From contig JAKSZU010000002.1 in NCBI GenBank assembly GCA_026018925.1, positions 12,335,662 to 12,399,661 of the forward strand: a stretch of DNA of 64,000 bases, read 5' to 3'. Position numbers and translations under genes: made by a program. The DNA comes from Tupaia tana (Eukaryota; Chordata; Mammalia; Scandentia; Tupaiidae). Below, one piece after another: positions 33,996 through 45,742 of this stretch (position 1 is its first letter; each line of letters starts with the position of its first letter). The notes under the pieces were generated by a model. The model made no database searches. It saw only the letters and a list, made by a program, of their open reading frames with translations, and was not told where the DNA came from.

Positions 33996-35059
33996 ATTTA
34001 ATCACACGAGGTCCACGGAGGAGGAGAACAAGCCTGTTGGTGCATTGATTGCCAACAGACAGCGACACTGCATTTGAACACCGCGATTCTCCTCCCGGTG
34101 AAGGCTTTGGTAATCCCTGCTGAGGTGAAGGAGACACCTCAAGCCAGACTCCCGGTGTGAACCCACCCACCTCTTGGTGTGATGACGTGGCTGCAGTCTG
34201 GAGCCCGGACTGGGAGGGGCAGCTTCGTCACACTTGCTTCTCCCTAAGGCGAGTGTCCCGGGAAACAGCAAACCCAACTAAGCAGGCGGCATGCCAATTT
34301 TAATTACCTGCTCCAGTGACTCAGCCATTATTCTATGTAATGGAATTAACTGTGGCACTGAACCCACACTTATGTGGATTATTTCCCATTTTCCTCACAG
34401 CCTTCTACATTTTAAAAAGCTGTGTGGCAAGGCTCTAATGGAATTTCCTTAGATTTGTCCCGGATCCCAATTTACTTATAATAAATTGACACTGAATTGG
34501 CTTAAATCATTTCCTGCTTCTCTTCATTGTGACTTCTATCCTTCAAGAGCTGAGAGAGAGCAATTCTTGTGGGTGCCTGTCCCAAGGATGACCACTCTCA
34601 GCCATCTCTCCTGATCTTTGTCAGTTTTACCTCCTGAACACTTTCAGTGCGGATGGATCTTATTTTCAAGTGAAGAAGTCAATGTGTCAGCGAAGCTCTC
34701 GGGCCATTCTCCCTTTCTTGGGAAGTTCTCTGGTGCTTTGTACAAATAAACAATCCTAGGCAAACCATGTTGTGTATTTCTGAGAGTCAAATGCAGATAG
34801 TGATTAACTGCAAGCCTCAAAGAGCAGAGCAATTAGGATTCATTGTCCTTTTGAATTTCCAGTTTGAGGCTCTGCCAGAAGGTCCCAGGGCTCTCATTTC
34901 TGCCTAGGATTCGGGGGCCTGTGGTTCCTTCTTCAGGTCTGTCTGAGCCGGGAGTCCACCACTGTGAGCCGTCTTTAATTACGCATACTCAGACAAGTGG
35001 GCGGGGTCCCCTCAGGGCACCTTCCATATCGCCCTGCCAGACTCCCAGTGTGCAAGACT

Positions 35060-35190
35060 GCTAACCTGTTTGTGTTCTCGATATGACTCAGTTCCTTGGG
35101 GGGGACTATGCCCGTCTTGTACCACAAGCACTGGTCTATGGCCCATGGGGGCACCCAGTAAATATCTGCTGAGTGACTGAAGTGTTATAT
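35060..35190 (+). repeat. L2 3'-end fragment
   Basis: 'tgcccgtcttgtaccacaagcactggtctatggcccatgggggcacccagtaaatatctgctgagtgactga' corresponds to the L2 terminus (agtaggcgctcaataaatatttgttgaatgaatga). Confidence 0.6.
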
Positions 35191-36910
35191 AACAGAAAAC
35201 CTCAGGGAAGAGGCCTGGGCAGGGACAGAAGAGTGGGGACAGAGATGCCATAGCCAGTTCAGGGTGATCCAGAAGCTTCTTCCTGAGGTGTCTTGCTCTC
35301 AGTCTGTCTACGGGGATTGGGCCCATTCTGGAAGCTTGCGGTAGGTAAGCCATGGTCCATCAGCTATGAACAATGTGGACCTGCTCTGTATGATGCGGAA
35401 GGAGGGAGCACAGGCTTCCTCCTGTACTTCCTGCAGAGGGAGCACTCCAGACCCAAGAGGCCTGCTCAGTGCGTCTGAAAAGAGCCTGCATCCTCAAAAC
35501 GGCTGCGGTGGATCTGAATGGAAGTGCACATAATTGGAAGATGAGAAATTCATTTTCTGTCTGGGCTGGAATAGAGTCTGACTCGAGCTGTGTCTATTTG
35601 TCTCGTCCCGACTCTGCTCACAGGCATCCGGCATTTATCTGAGGTCTGCAGAACATTCTTTTCTCAAGGTTCATCTGACTGCGCTTGCCTTTTTTATCTT
35701 TGAATACTGAGCGGATCTAATTTCTGTACAATAGCACGTTCATTACACTGAAAATTATGCTCTATTTAATGATGCAAGTAAATGGAAAGTATTGGCTAAA
35801 ATCTAGAAACATCTCTCTCTTAAAATCACTGTTTCAGAATCTCCACTAAATGTCTAGAATCCCCTTAATGCCCTCTGTCTCTGTCACAGGAGCATTTTCA
35901 AGGTGATTCTCAATGTCCGTCTTTTAGCTTCACGTGAGCAGAAGAAACTCTAGCACGCTGTTGGGCAGCAGTCCCCTAATTCCCTCCTTCAGGCCCTGCG
36001 GGGTGTGAGAACGCAACCCGGCCGTTAGACGGGTGCCTGCGTGGGGTTGCCCCAGAAGCTGTGCTGTCAGGTGTGGCAGAGAATAATGCAGACGTAACTT
36101 CCACAGAGGTTCCTTCTTGACTCTCAGGGCCAGTTAGGATGTGATAAAAAGGAGGAGGAAGTGGGTGTTCCAATGGACCGGGAGGGTGTTGATCCTTCAC
36201 GTGCAGAATGAGCAAGGCCCATTTCTCACTCATGCGAATGCGAGAGAAGATTGGTGAGCAGCTCTCCAAGTGGCACGTAGGGACCAGTTACCCATCTCAG
36301 CTTCCAGCAACCTTCATGGTCCAGTCCCATGCCAGCCATGTGGCCCTCAGCACCAAGCCAGGGAGGGAGAAGGGCAGGAGAGCCACCAAGGGGCCCTCGG
36401 GCTGGAGGGCAGCTGTGGCCAGACCTAACCCCAACAAAGGCTGGCAGACAGGGTCAAATGGTGAGCCCCAAGTGAAACGGAAATAAGTTCCATAAACAGC
36501 TATCTAGTCTCTGTCTCGTGATAACAAACCAGAGGATAATATGTGAAAAGTACTAATCATACATGATTAGAATTCCTTCTTTAATATCTTCCATTACAGG
36601 CACTGAATCAAAACCTCAAGGGCTCATGAGAATCTTTTGTTCCTTTGTTTGAAGATGTTTGTTTGTTTTGTGGTGTTTTTGTTTTTGTTTTTGTCTTGCT
36701 TAAAAGCTGTTGCTTCAGGATTAAGGAAGGCTCCCCAATCTGTGCTGGCATTCTGGGCGCTCTGGAGCACCACTCACACCCTCTAAAGTTAGACTGTGGT
36801 CATTTTCTACCTCTGGGAACGGGCAAGAGGACAAACTGCAAGCTCTAACATGAAGGTCTTCAAAAGCTCATGGGAAATGCAGATTATGAAAGACTCTGCA
36901 TGGGTTTCCA

Positions 36911-37180
36911 GTTTTGTTTTGTTTTGCTTTTGGAGAGGTTTTTGCTGTAGGGCACATGCGCTCGTGAGAAAGACAGAGAGAGACAGAGAAACAGAAAGTT
37001 AGAAATCACCCCCCAGGGGGGATGGCCACGCCGCAATCCCTTCTCCTCCGTTCTCCTCTCAGGATCTTGGGCACGCACGCACACGCGCCCGGTGTGAGTT
37101 TAAGCCACCGGGTCTGGGACTCGAATTGCGGTCAACTACATGGGAGTCCAGTGACAGCCATTAGGCCATCTGCTGGTCTC
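36911..37180 (-). mobile_element. tRNA-derived SINE, young form
   Basis: Antisense order with 'gagaggtttttgctgtagggcacatgcgctcg', 'aatcaccccccaggggggat', 'gcacgcacgcacacgcgcccgg' and 'ccatctgctggtctc'. Several CpGs are intact. Confidence 0.94.
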
Positions 37181-37659
37181 ATGTTGTTTTTCTTTTTTTT
37201 ATACCTAAATAAATTTACTCTTTAATTCCATTTTTCCATGTATTTTCTGAAGTCTCCTCTTACAGCCACCCTTAAATCCTGCAGCCCTGTGGGAGGGAGC
37301 CCGTTGTCCATGAGGGCAGGCTGTAGGATCTTAGATTTCACCCCTCTTTCCTGCTCGGTTAATGAGTCACACTGACTCCATACAGAAAACATTTTAAATT
37401 TAATTAACTGATAAAAATTCTGTTTTTATATATAAAGTTAAAATAATCGAAAATGGCTTCAATGATATAAAGATGCTGGTAGTGCTTTACTTAATATGAA
37501 ATTATAAATCTTTATCAGGGCCATGTGCATGCTAATCTCAAGAATCTCAATTATTTTTCCTTTGCCTTCTTCAGTCACTCCAATTTGAAGTCTTGGTTTG
37601 GAAGCAATATAACAATTTTCTTACAAATTTGTTACAAGTTTTCAATTCACAGCCCCCAA
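37181..37659. other. Intronic sequence, no feature recognised
   Basis: AT-rich with nothing visible. Confidence 0.35.
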
Positions 37660-38062
37660 CTGTGGCAGACTGAATCATGGCCCTCAAAGGCAACTGTACC
37701 CCAAAACCCAGGGCCTGCTGTCATACACAGCAAAGGGTCTGTGCATATGGGATTTAGCCATTGAGCCAGGCAGGCCCAGTGTGAGCATGGTGCCAGTCCT
37801 TACCCAAGGGCCAAGGAAGACCTGCGTCAGCACAGGGGTATACCCTTGGAGGAAGGGGTTGACTGACGTGCTTCGAAGATGCAGGAAAGGAATGGAGTTG
37901 AGAAACACAGGCAAGGAACAACTTTCCCTAAAGTCACTGAACTAACACTGCCCTTTCAACACTTTGATTTTTAGCCTGGAAGACCTGCTTTGTATTTTTG
38001 ACTTACTTAATTAAAAGATAATAAATTTGGTAATTTTGAGCCACTAACTTTGTGGTTAAAAA
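37660..38062 (+). mobile_element. Ancient MaLR/MLT-type solo LTR
   Basis: Begins 'tgtggcagactgaatcatggccctcaaagg' and ends 'aaaagataataaatttggtaattttgagccactaactttgtgg'. The latter carries the AATAAA-like signal and terminal 'gccactaagtttgtggtaat' typical of these ancient endogenous retroviral LTRs. No internal retroviral sequence is present; exact subfamily not assigned. Confidence 0.85.
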
Positions 38063-40585
38063 AACAAAACTAATATACTGTTTCATGTCAGCTTCTCGGA
38101 GGACTTTGTGGCTTTTTGATGACTTTCTCATTTCTTTAGGTTATTGTCTGTCATAGGTACTTCTAGTGACCTTACCAAGCTATTCTCTTGTTTATCCCCA
38201 GAGAATTAAGATAGTATGACACAGTTGTGATAAATACACTTGCTTTGCCAGTGATTTGGATGGCCCTGATTAGGAAGGAACTTTTGACTCAATTCTAACT
38301 GGAGATAGGAGAGGGATTTTTTTTTTCCCCCTGAGAATGTTTTTTATCTCTTAAGAAGGGACAAATGAAAAAAAATGTCTTTCTGAATGTTGCCGGATCT
38401 TCTTTTGACTCCTGGAGCTTCAGCAGCCACTTTGTGATCTGGAAGGGAGCTAGCTGACCATCTGTGGGTAGCATTGAGAAAAGCTGGAAGCGACTTGTTG
38501 CTTGATGATATTGCTGAACCATACTATCAGCCAACCAACCATGGATCTGCTCTAACTTGGCTCTTCTTGATCCATGGTATTTAACAAGCCCCACTAACAC
38601 AACCAAGGAGATACTTGTTGGCCACAGCTGCAGACCAGTAATAAATGGGGGAGAAAAAAAGCAGTAGGAAAGTAATCACAAACAAAAGAAGGTTAAAGGA
38701 AAAACAAATTGTGATAATGGTAGATACCAGAAATCTTATACAACAAGGGAGAAAATTAGTTTCAACAACTTCAGTAAAATAAGCATTTTTATTCATGTTC
38801 TGGTTTGTACTTTCACATTTCATTTTAAATTTAGTTCTTTCTATTTTATTGAGAGTGAAGGGGCTAAACCTTGTTTCAGAATCTCACGTGCCTTCCTGTT
38901 CTATTGAACTACACCTATGCTTCGGGGACCGGCCATCGGGAGGTAGTCGGCACACCCTGAGGATTGGCATGACCCCATCAAATCACGTGCTATTTGTGTT
39001 CCATACATTTTCATATGAGAAATGTTTTTCTCAAGATGTGCAGAATGAACCAAAATTCTGTTTAGATACAGTAAGTCACAACGTGAAGTTTCTTATGGTT
39101 TGTGAGCACTGATTGTATGTGCTTCTTCCCAGGGATTTCCAACTGATGGCTTAAAACTGATACACAAAACTCAGCAAATACTGCCCCTCCCCCGACCGGC
39201 TGTTCCACACTTACTCAACAGCCCACTGGGAGCAGGGAGAGGAAAGACTTGGTTTCTACCTGCACTGAAACGATTAAAACTGCATTATTTCCGTTTAATA
39301 ATTTAGGGTTGTGCCTTATTTCTAATCACAATGTAAGGACATGAATAATATTTTAATTTTCTAAATCAATCTGCTCAGATCTACTAAAATTCGTTATCCA
39401 TGCTAATACTACATTGCAAGACTGAAGGCTTGACTACCTGAAGCATTTGAGCTTATTTTGCTCAATTTTTTTCTGTACTACTTTTGATCTGTCTCTCTGT
39501 GAAAGCTATCTAGACTGTCAGGAATTAGCGTAAAGGAATTTCTTAGATCTCTGGTTTCCCACAGTTCCAGGCCTTAAACAGAGTTGTGCTGGCCTATAAG
39601 TTGTGCTGAGTCTCACTGACGCGCAGTGCCATTCTGAGAACTGCTAGGCTGTGAACCGTGGGTCCTAACACACAGCCCTGGGATGAGGCAGGACCTGAGA
39701 GGCCTAATAATCTGTGCCTTGTTTGACACATTCCATGAACCCAAAGTGCAGGAGACTAAATGAAAATCAAAGGCTCCTCTCAATTGTGAAGGGAACAATG
39801 AGCCTAAATAAGTTGGGGCTGAGGAGTGGGCAATTCAATCACTCTCTGCTCCTGGGAACGTCATCCTACCCGAAATGGGATTCTGGTTCGCACTTGTGAA
39901 TCAAAAGGGGACTGAAACGAAAGATTCGAAGTCATACAGAATGATTTGTTATCACAGATAACTAAATTCAGAAGGTCTGAAACCACCACTTGCTTGACAT
40001 ACTTTGCAGAAATTTCCATAAAAACACACTAAAAATAGAAGACATTTGATTTAGAGAAGGTGGGGAGGATTCATTGAGAAACAGTTTATTTATTCATTCA
40101 TTTACTCATTTTTCTTTCCATCCGTCTGTCCATCTAGGTCTATGTGACAAACCTCATGCCATTTTAAGTTCTGGGCCAGATACAAAGCAGACACCCATGA
40201 AAGAGGTGAATAAAAACCTAATAAGAGAGGTGAACTGTAAACGAGTGTGAGCATGTGCATGCGTATGTGTGTGCACATGCAGGCACATGTGTGATAGTGA
40301 GGACTGAACGGTTGGAAGTGAACTCCTAGTTCATGCAAAACGTTGTGACCTTTATTGTCTGTAACTGCTCACTTCTTGCTATGAGGGTTTTATTTCTGCT
40401 CCTGAGGTCTGGGAACTGGAGGTGAGGGCAAGGGAAGCATCTGGAACCCATCCTGTCTCAATACTTCCCTTCTCTCCTTTCCAGTTGGCATCTCTTGAGT
40501 ATAGGCATAAGCTTGGGTAGCCTCCTATGAAGAGTAGACTGTCTGGGATCAACCTTAGGTTGCCCTTCCCATCTTGCTTCTAAAT
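38063..40585. other. Mostly single-copy intronic sequence
   Basis: A 103-codon minus-strand frame at 38295-38606 and a 105-codon plus frame at 38795-39112 are unrecognised and probably chance. 40085-40230 (cattcatttactcattt..., ttctgggccagatac) may be an antisense L2 trace. No exon seen. Confidence 0.4.
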
Positions 40586-40763
40586 ACTTTCAGTTGAGGG
40601 ACCAACAGGTGGTATGGAGGTTAAGGTAGCTGGATCCCACATGGCCAATCACACAGTTCAAAAAAACTGCACCAGACACATGTGTGAGCCCAAACTCCCA
40701 AAAGGAGAATGGAAGAGACAGGACTGATCATCTCCCCCAGGAGATGATTCCTCACTTCTCTTT

Positions 40764-40820
<57 letters not shown>

Positions 40821-40885
40821 ACATACACACCAAATAGCAAAACAAAAAATAAATAAATAAAAATAAATGAAGACTTTTAGTTGAG
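40586..40885 (+). mobile_element. tRNA-derived SINE with expanded CT tract
   Basis: Element about 40599-40872. Duplication ACTTTcAGTTGAG (40586-40598) / ACTTTtAGTTGAG (40873-40885). Head 'ggaccaacaggtggtatggaggttaa'; the B-box region is eroded ('cagttcaaaaaaactgc'). Tail (AAAT)n. Confidence 0.9.
40767..40813. repeat. (TC)n microsatellite inside a SINE
   Basis: About 23 TC units, again at the pyrimidine-tract position of the SINE. Confidence 0.97.
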
Positions 40886-41524
40886 CTTGGGTCACTCACC
40901 AGGCCCTGGGTAAGGATCTCTGTCCTGTGTCTGTCGCTGAGACCCCGTGGTTGGAGTTGGGTTTTGGTACAACTCCATTATCACTGATGAGGCCTTGATG
41001 ACCGACTCTGAAGCTTGGCTGCTAGCTGACTCTCAACGCTCCACTCACATGGGCACTGCTGAGATTTAGCTGTGACTGCCAGCCTGTTCCTGACTTTGAG
41101 CTGTCACCCCTAGTCTCTGCTGTGACTTACAGCTTCCTTGACCTATGACCCAAGAAACAAAGTACAACAGCTAACAGTTGTCCCCTACCAACACACTCAA
41201 GTACCCTAGGGTTTCTCCTCAGCCCTCTATAGTTGTCCACAACAGACACACGCACGCATGCACATGCACACATACACACATCCCGCAAAGGGCTTTCCCC
41301 CAACTGGGGGCACTTGGGTCTGTAATCCTGACCACTGCTCTTCACTCCCCCTCCTCTGCCTTGGTTGTCATTTCCTATCTGAAAGCACTTCCTCCTAAGG
41401 AGGACGATGGGAGTCGGAGTCACAGTACTGTGTAGGTAAATATTTGGGCACACATTTAAGAATTAATCGTGTAATTATAACATAAAGTGTCTAGTGTTAT
41501 GATAGAGGAGAGAGTGGCAATATC
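40886..41524. other. Intronic sequence, no feature recognised
   Basis: Imperfect short repeats around 'tgctagctgactctcaacgctcc' / 'gagctgtcacccc' and an alternating (CA)-rich patch near 41248-41280. Otherwise nothing. Confidence 0.35.
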
Positions 41525-41740
41525 AATGATTAATGTGTACTAGGCAGTGTTCTAGATGGTTTACATGAACTAACCAACTGTTTATTTACTCGAGACAGTC
41601 GAAGTATATCATGTTTCCATCCTCACTTTAATGAGTTGGAGGTGACCTGCCCAGGGTCATATAATCGCTCACAGCAGACACAGGGGCAAGATTCGGAAGT
41701 AAGCTCCAAAATCTACTCTTCGGTACCACAATATGGAAGG
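41525..41740 (-). repeat. MIR, antisense
   Basis: 'gtgtactaggcagtgttctagatggtttacatg', 'aatgagttggaggtgacctgcccagggtcatataatcgctcac' and 'ggggcaagattcggaagt' follow antisense MIR order. Confidence 0.8.
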
Positions 41741-42576
41741 GATGTGGCATTGTAAGACTTCCTAAAGATAAATAGATGAACATCAAGATGGAAAAGAATT
41801 TCAGGCATTCATACATGCAGCACCTACTCCTCCAAGAGTAAGAAGCTGGATGCTCTTGAACTTAGGATGTGAAGCTGGAAAGAGAACGTGGGGACAGATC
41901 CTGAGGTCTGAGGTCTGAGCACGGCAGAAGGCACACAGCCAGGGGAGGACCTTTTGCAGATGAAGGACATGGACAGAGGGACAGAGTGTGTTTCCAAAGG
42001 GAGGGTCTGACTGCACCCTGAAGGATGAACAAGGTCGAGGAAGGACTGTTGTCAGGATGGCTGTCTGGGATCTGCTCGGTGGTCTATTCACACAATATGG
42101 GGCCTGTGTACCGTGAGTTGGTATGAAATATTCTGGACCAAAGAATGGAGGGAACACACCATCCAGGGTTCAGAATTTGGTGAGGATGATGGATTGTAAA
42201 CAAATACATAAGCATAATAAATGCTCCACTGGAGGTATATGAAGACACACTGACGCTCCAAAAGGCTGGCTTCTCCCCACGGGACAGGAAAGGTGTCTGA
42301 GGTGGGTGCCAAGGGACGTCCTATGGGAACCAGAAACACCTGGAACATGATTAAATGTCTGAAAGTTTGGAAATGGATTTTAGGTGCCTATTATGTTACA
42401 AGCGCTTAAAAATTGTTTTGTGGGTTTGTAAATAAGGTATCGTAGATGGTCGTGTTTGTTTGTTTGCTGTACAGTGAAATGGGTTTTCAGCAACTGTGTA
42501 TTTTTTTTTTTTTAATTGACTCAGCTGAGATCAGGATAATTGACTTATTCAGCAGAGTGTGATCAAGACTCACGGG
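41741..42576. other. Intronic sequence, no feature recognised
   Basis: Balanced composition. 102-118 codon frames on the minus strand are unrecognised. Confidence 0.35.
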
Positions 42577-42888
42577 AGGGACCAGCAGTTAGCGTAATGG
42601 CTATGTCGTTGGACTCCCATGTAGTCCACCATAGTTCAAGTCCCGGACCTGGTAGCTTAAACTCACGCCAGGCGCGTGTGCAGGCGTGCCCAAGATCCCG
42701 AGAGGAGAATAAAGGAGAAGGGATTGCGGCGTGGCCATCCCCCCTGGGGGTGATTTCTCACTTTCTATCTCTCTGTCTCTCTCTGTCTTTCTGGTGAGCA
42801 CATGCGCCCTATAGCAAAAAAACCTCTCCAAAAAAAAAAAAAAAGAAAGAAAGAAAACAGGAAAAAAAAAAAAGAAAGAAAGAAAACA
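42577..42888 (+). mobile_element. tRNA-derived SINE, young form with duplicated tail block
   Basis: Head 'accagcagttagcgtaatggctatgtcgttgg', complete body and 'gcgccctatagcaaaaaaacctctcc'. The A-rich tail contains the block AAAGAAAGAAAGAAAACAG twice. No convincing target duplication was seen. Confidence 0.94.
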
Positions 42889-43654
42889 GTAACATCTTGA
42901 AACACTGCTTAGAGATTGTGTCTTAAGATTCTCATTTCCAATATTACAGTCTGGTCTCACTGTCCATTTTTCTATGTGTCTTTGGTATGCAATTATAAGA
43001 TGTCAAAATAAATCGAGTGTAGATATTGTGTTGGCTATGAAAGAACCTCACCTGGAAGAAGAGAAACTACTAGACAAACAATATTTTTTCATTAAAAAAC
43101 GTGTAAAGGTTTTAATTGGTGGATACTATATCAAGAAACTTTATGTACTATTATTTAATCTGTTTCTATACATATCTATAGCAACTTATTGTCTATATTT
43201 TAAAATACAATTTATAAGTGCAATGTTACAATAAAGATGACATTTGCAGTATCTTATGTTCTTATCCCTTAGATTTAGTGTTATACCATGCAAACCAAAA
43301 AAAAATTAAAAAGTGTCCTTTCTATAGATACTCTGACTGTTTCAAAGCCCCTGACGCACCAGCAGACACTGATGTGTGCCCAGCTTTCACCTGCGAGCCC
43401 TCTGGGCTCCGCTTTCCGTGTCCTTCCTAAGTGACCTCTGCTCTTCAATCACTTGAAACAAAAAGAGAGGAGCTCCACAACAGTTTAGCAAAATGTTGGC
43501 ATACCAAAAGGCAGCTTCTTTTTTTCTTCTACAAAGTGAAATTTAAAGAATATAATAAACATAGAGGAACTAAACTGAGCTGCAGTTCATGAGGAGGTAA
43601 CTCGACGAAAGCCGCAGAGGGCCCTTTGCGGTTGCTTTATACCTCGTGCTTATC
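42889..43654. other. AT-rich intron
   Basis: Nothing recognised. Confidence 0.35.
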
Positions 43655-43830
43655 GCGCCCCTTCCATCACCCAGGCACGGTTCTTTCACGGCTTTTTCAA
43701 TGCACTCACTCACAACCGTCCCCACGAGGCAGGTGCGGCCATTGCCGTTTTACAGACGAGGAGACCAAAGCGTAGAGACAGAGCAGCTTGTGCGCTGGCG
43801 GCAGGCAGACCGAGATCAGGCCTTCGAGCT
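43655..43830 (-). repeat. MIR, antisense
   Basis: 'cacccaggcacggttc', 'actcactcacaaccgtccccacgaggcaggtg', 'gttttacagacgaggagaccaaagcgtagagac' preserve antisense MIR order. CpGs here are unusually many for so old a repeat. Confidence 0.85.
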
Positions 43831-44879
43831 GGTGCCCTTCACACCCTCCCCACACCTCCTCCTTCCTGAGGACCCAGGAGGCTCAGGATCAGGCTACTTG
43901 GTGGCATCCTTCGCAGTGGCTTCTCCACCTGCTCCTGCCTCCCCGAAGTGCTCTACGCACAAACGTCCTCTTCCTTGTCCTTTTCCTTTGCCCAATTATT
44001 AAGCAGTCAGATTATGTCAGCACTCGCAGAGAGGAGCAATTAGGTGCTCTAATTATAGTTATATCACAAGATATAAATAGCATGTAAGCTGAGACATTCC
44101 AAAAAGAATTTAGTGTCTCAAAAAGTGAAATAAAACTGTAATTGATACATTTGTGGAAGTATTTCAGCAGTAGGGTCCCCAGAAATCTTCACCTGCACGT
44201 GACCTTCTGTGTTGCACAGAATGCTTCCCAGGCAAACTCAGAGAAGAGCGGTCACAGGCCCACACGTTTGCCCCTGCATGCATAGGCCTGCAAGCCCAGA
44301 ATATTTGGGAAGGAGGGACACGTAAGGGGTGACAGGGTCTCCCTTCATGAAATGGTTCAAGTTCCTTTGTAAATACTTCTAGCCTAGTGAAAAAAAAATG
44401 AGTATTCTTATTGCCACAAAGCAAGTACAAGACTTGCATATCACTATTCACATCCTTGATTGCATATACTCAGTCATGTTTCCAATAATTATCTTTCGTT
44501 TCCGCATGAGTTTAGCTGAGTGTCAAGTCCATGCTTTTCCTTTCCATAGACGTCGTGACTGTCCTGCTATCCCATGTGATTCTCTGGCTCTCTGACCACC
44601 TTGTCTTCTTGTCTTCTGTCTCTTCCTGAAGACAGTTCTCGAAGCTTCTCTCAAGGGTCTCCTTTCTTTGCACTGTTAGAATCCTCGTGATCTTTGTGAA
44701 AATGACTCTCTAATCTGCCTTCCTAGCTCTGACTCTCAAAACTCAAATGTGGACCTTAAATCTTCAGCATGTCCACCTGGTAGGCTCCTAATCTGCTTCT
44801 CCACCTGACCCAGCCTAAGCTATGGGCTCTGCCCAAGGTTTCTGCTTGCGACCGTCGGCCTCACCCTACCAGTCCCAAA
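43831..44879. other. Single-copy intron with a possible conserved patch at 43990-44130
   Basis: No repeat recognised. The 43990-44130 segment holds 'gcaattaggtgctctaattatagttat', an inverted pair of homeodomain-like sites. Confidence 0.35.
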
Positions 44880-45480
44880 GGTTGAGAACCTGGCTGTGAT
44901 TACATTCCATCATGTTCTCTATTGTCTGTATCCAGTAATCCATTTCATCCTGTAAAACATCCATTATTTTTTTTTCTCCCAAATATATGTCCTTGTCCTG
45001 TCATTTTCAACCTGCTTTCTAGGTTAGCATCATGACTCAGGTCCCTGTGGCTTCAGACATGAACTTTTCCTGTGGTCTATGAGCTGATGAGTCTACCTGT
45101 GTTTTCATCTCCCAAGTCACCCTGCCTCCACTGCCAACTCTCCTTACTTAAATGGTTATTTAATCATCTCTGCTGTCCTCATTGCCTAGGGTCCCATCCA
45201 GACAGCCTGGCACAGAGGGTCCCTTTGGATGTTTCCAGCACTACCTGCCAGTCCATCCCATTTTAGGTTGCTTTAGCCCAAACTAGTCCCATCTCTTGTG
45301 GAAGCTGCGGCTTTGCTCAGGGTGTTTCTTTTGCCCAAAATGTTCACTCCTCTTATTGGGCAATGCTTAGCAAGTCCTCCTTCTCCAGTGAAACTCTCCC
45401 TCTTCCGTCCAGCCCATAATAATCTCCTCTTTCTCTTAACCAGAGCTTCTCACTATATGACCTTGGTGTGTGCCGTTCAT
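44880..45480 (+). repeat. L2 fragment, patchy
   Basis: 'cctccactgccaactctcctt', 'ggtgtttcttttgcccaaaatgttcactcctctt' and 'tccttctccagtgaaactctccctc' resemble ordered L2 sense motifs. Similarity is decayed. Confidence 0.5.
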
Positions 45481-45544
45481 TTGAAATTTATTCATTTGAA
45501 ATGTTTTTAACTTTTTGGATTGCATTTTTTCTCTCTAGAGAACA

Positions 45545-45742
45545 GAGGGAATTAACATCACTTAGCACATGCTAGCTCATTTTATCCTTAGAATGAACCC
45601 AGGAATCAGATATTTTTGTGCAGTTGGTGAACCAGTGCCCAGAGGGGCTCAGTAAGTTTCCATGAGTCACAGTTTCTAGCTGGTAGAGCTCACTTCAGGC
45701 CAGCGATGGGTTTGAACACAGGACTGCCGATTCCACGCCCAG
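45545..45742 (-). repeat. MIR, antisense
   Basis: 'agcacatgctagctcattttatccttagaatgaaccc', 'gtgcccagaggggctcagtaagtttcc' and 'gatgggtttgaacacaggactgcc' follow antisense MIR. Confidence 0.82.

Larger units (their letters stand above)
31093..36910. other. GC-richer, SINE-free intronic block
   Basis: 5.8 kb without any copy of the main SINE, although density elsewhere is about one per 2 kb. Only L2 traces are recognised. Many open frames (up to 173 codons at 32735-33256) overlap on several strands and none resembles a known protein. AT-rich islands at 31560-32060, 34280-34520 and 35480-35860 contain clustered TAATTA/ATTTA words and may be conserved non-coding elements. Confidence 0.5.

Noticed and set aside
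37660..38062. Endogenous retrovirus with coding potential
   Set aside because: Only an ancient solo-LTR-like sequence; no gag, pol or env similarity nearby.
38295..38606. 103-codon minus-strand frame
   Set aside because: Fluent-looking translation but no family recognised; the expectation of such frames by chance in 64 kb is high.
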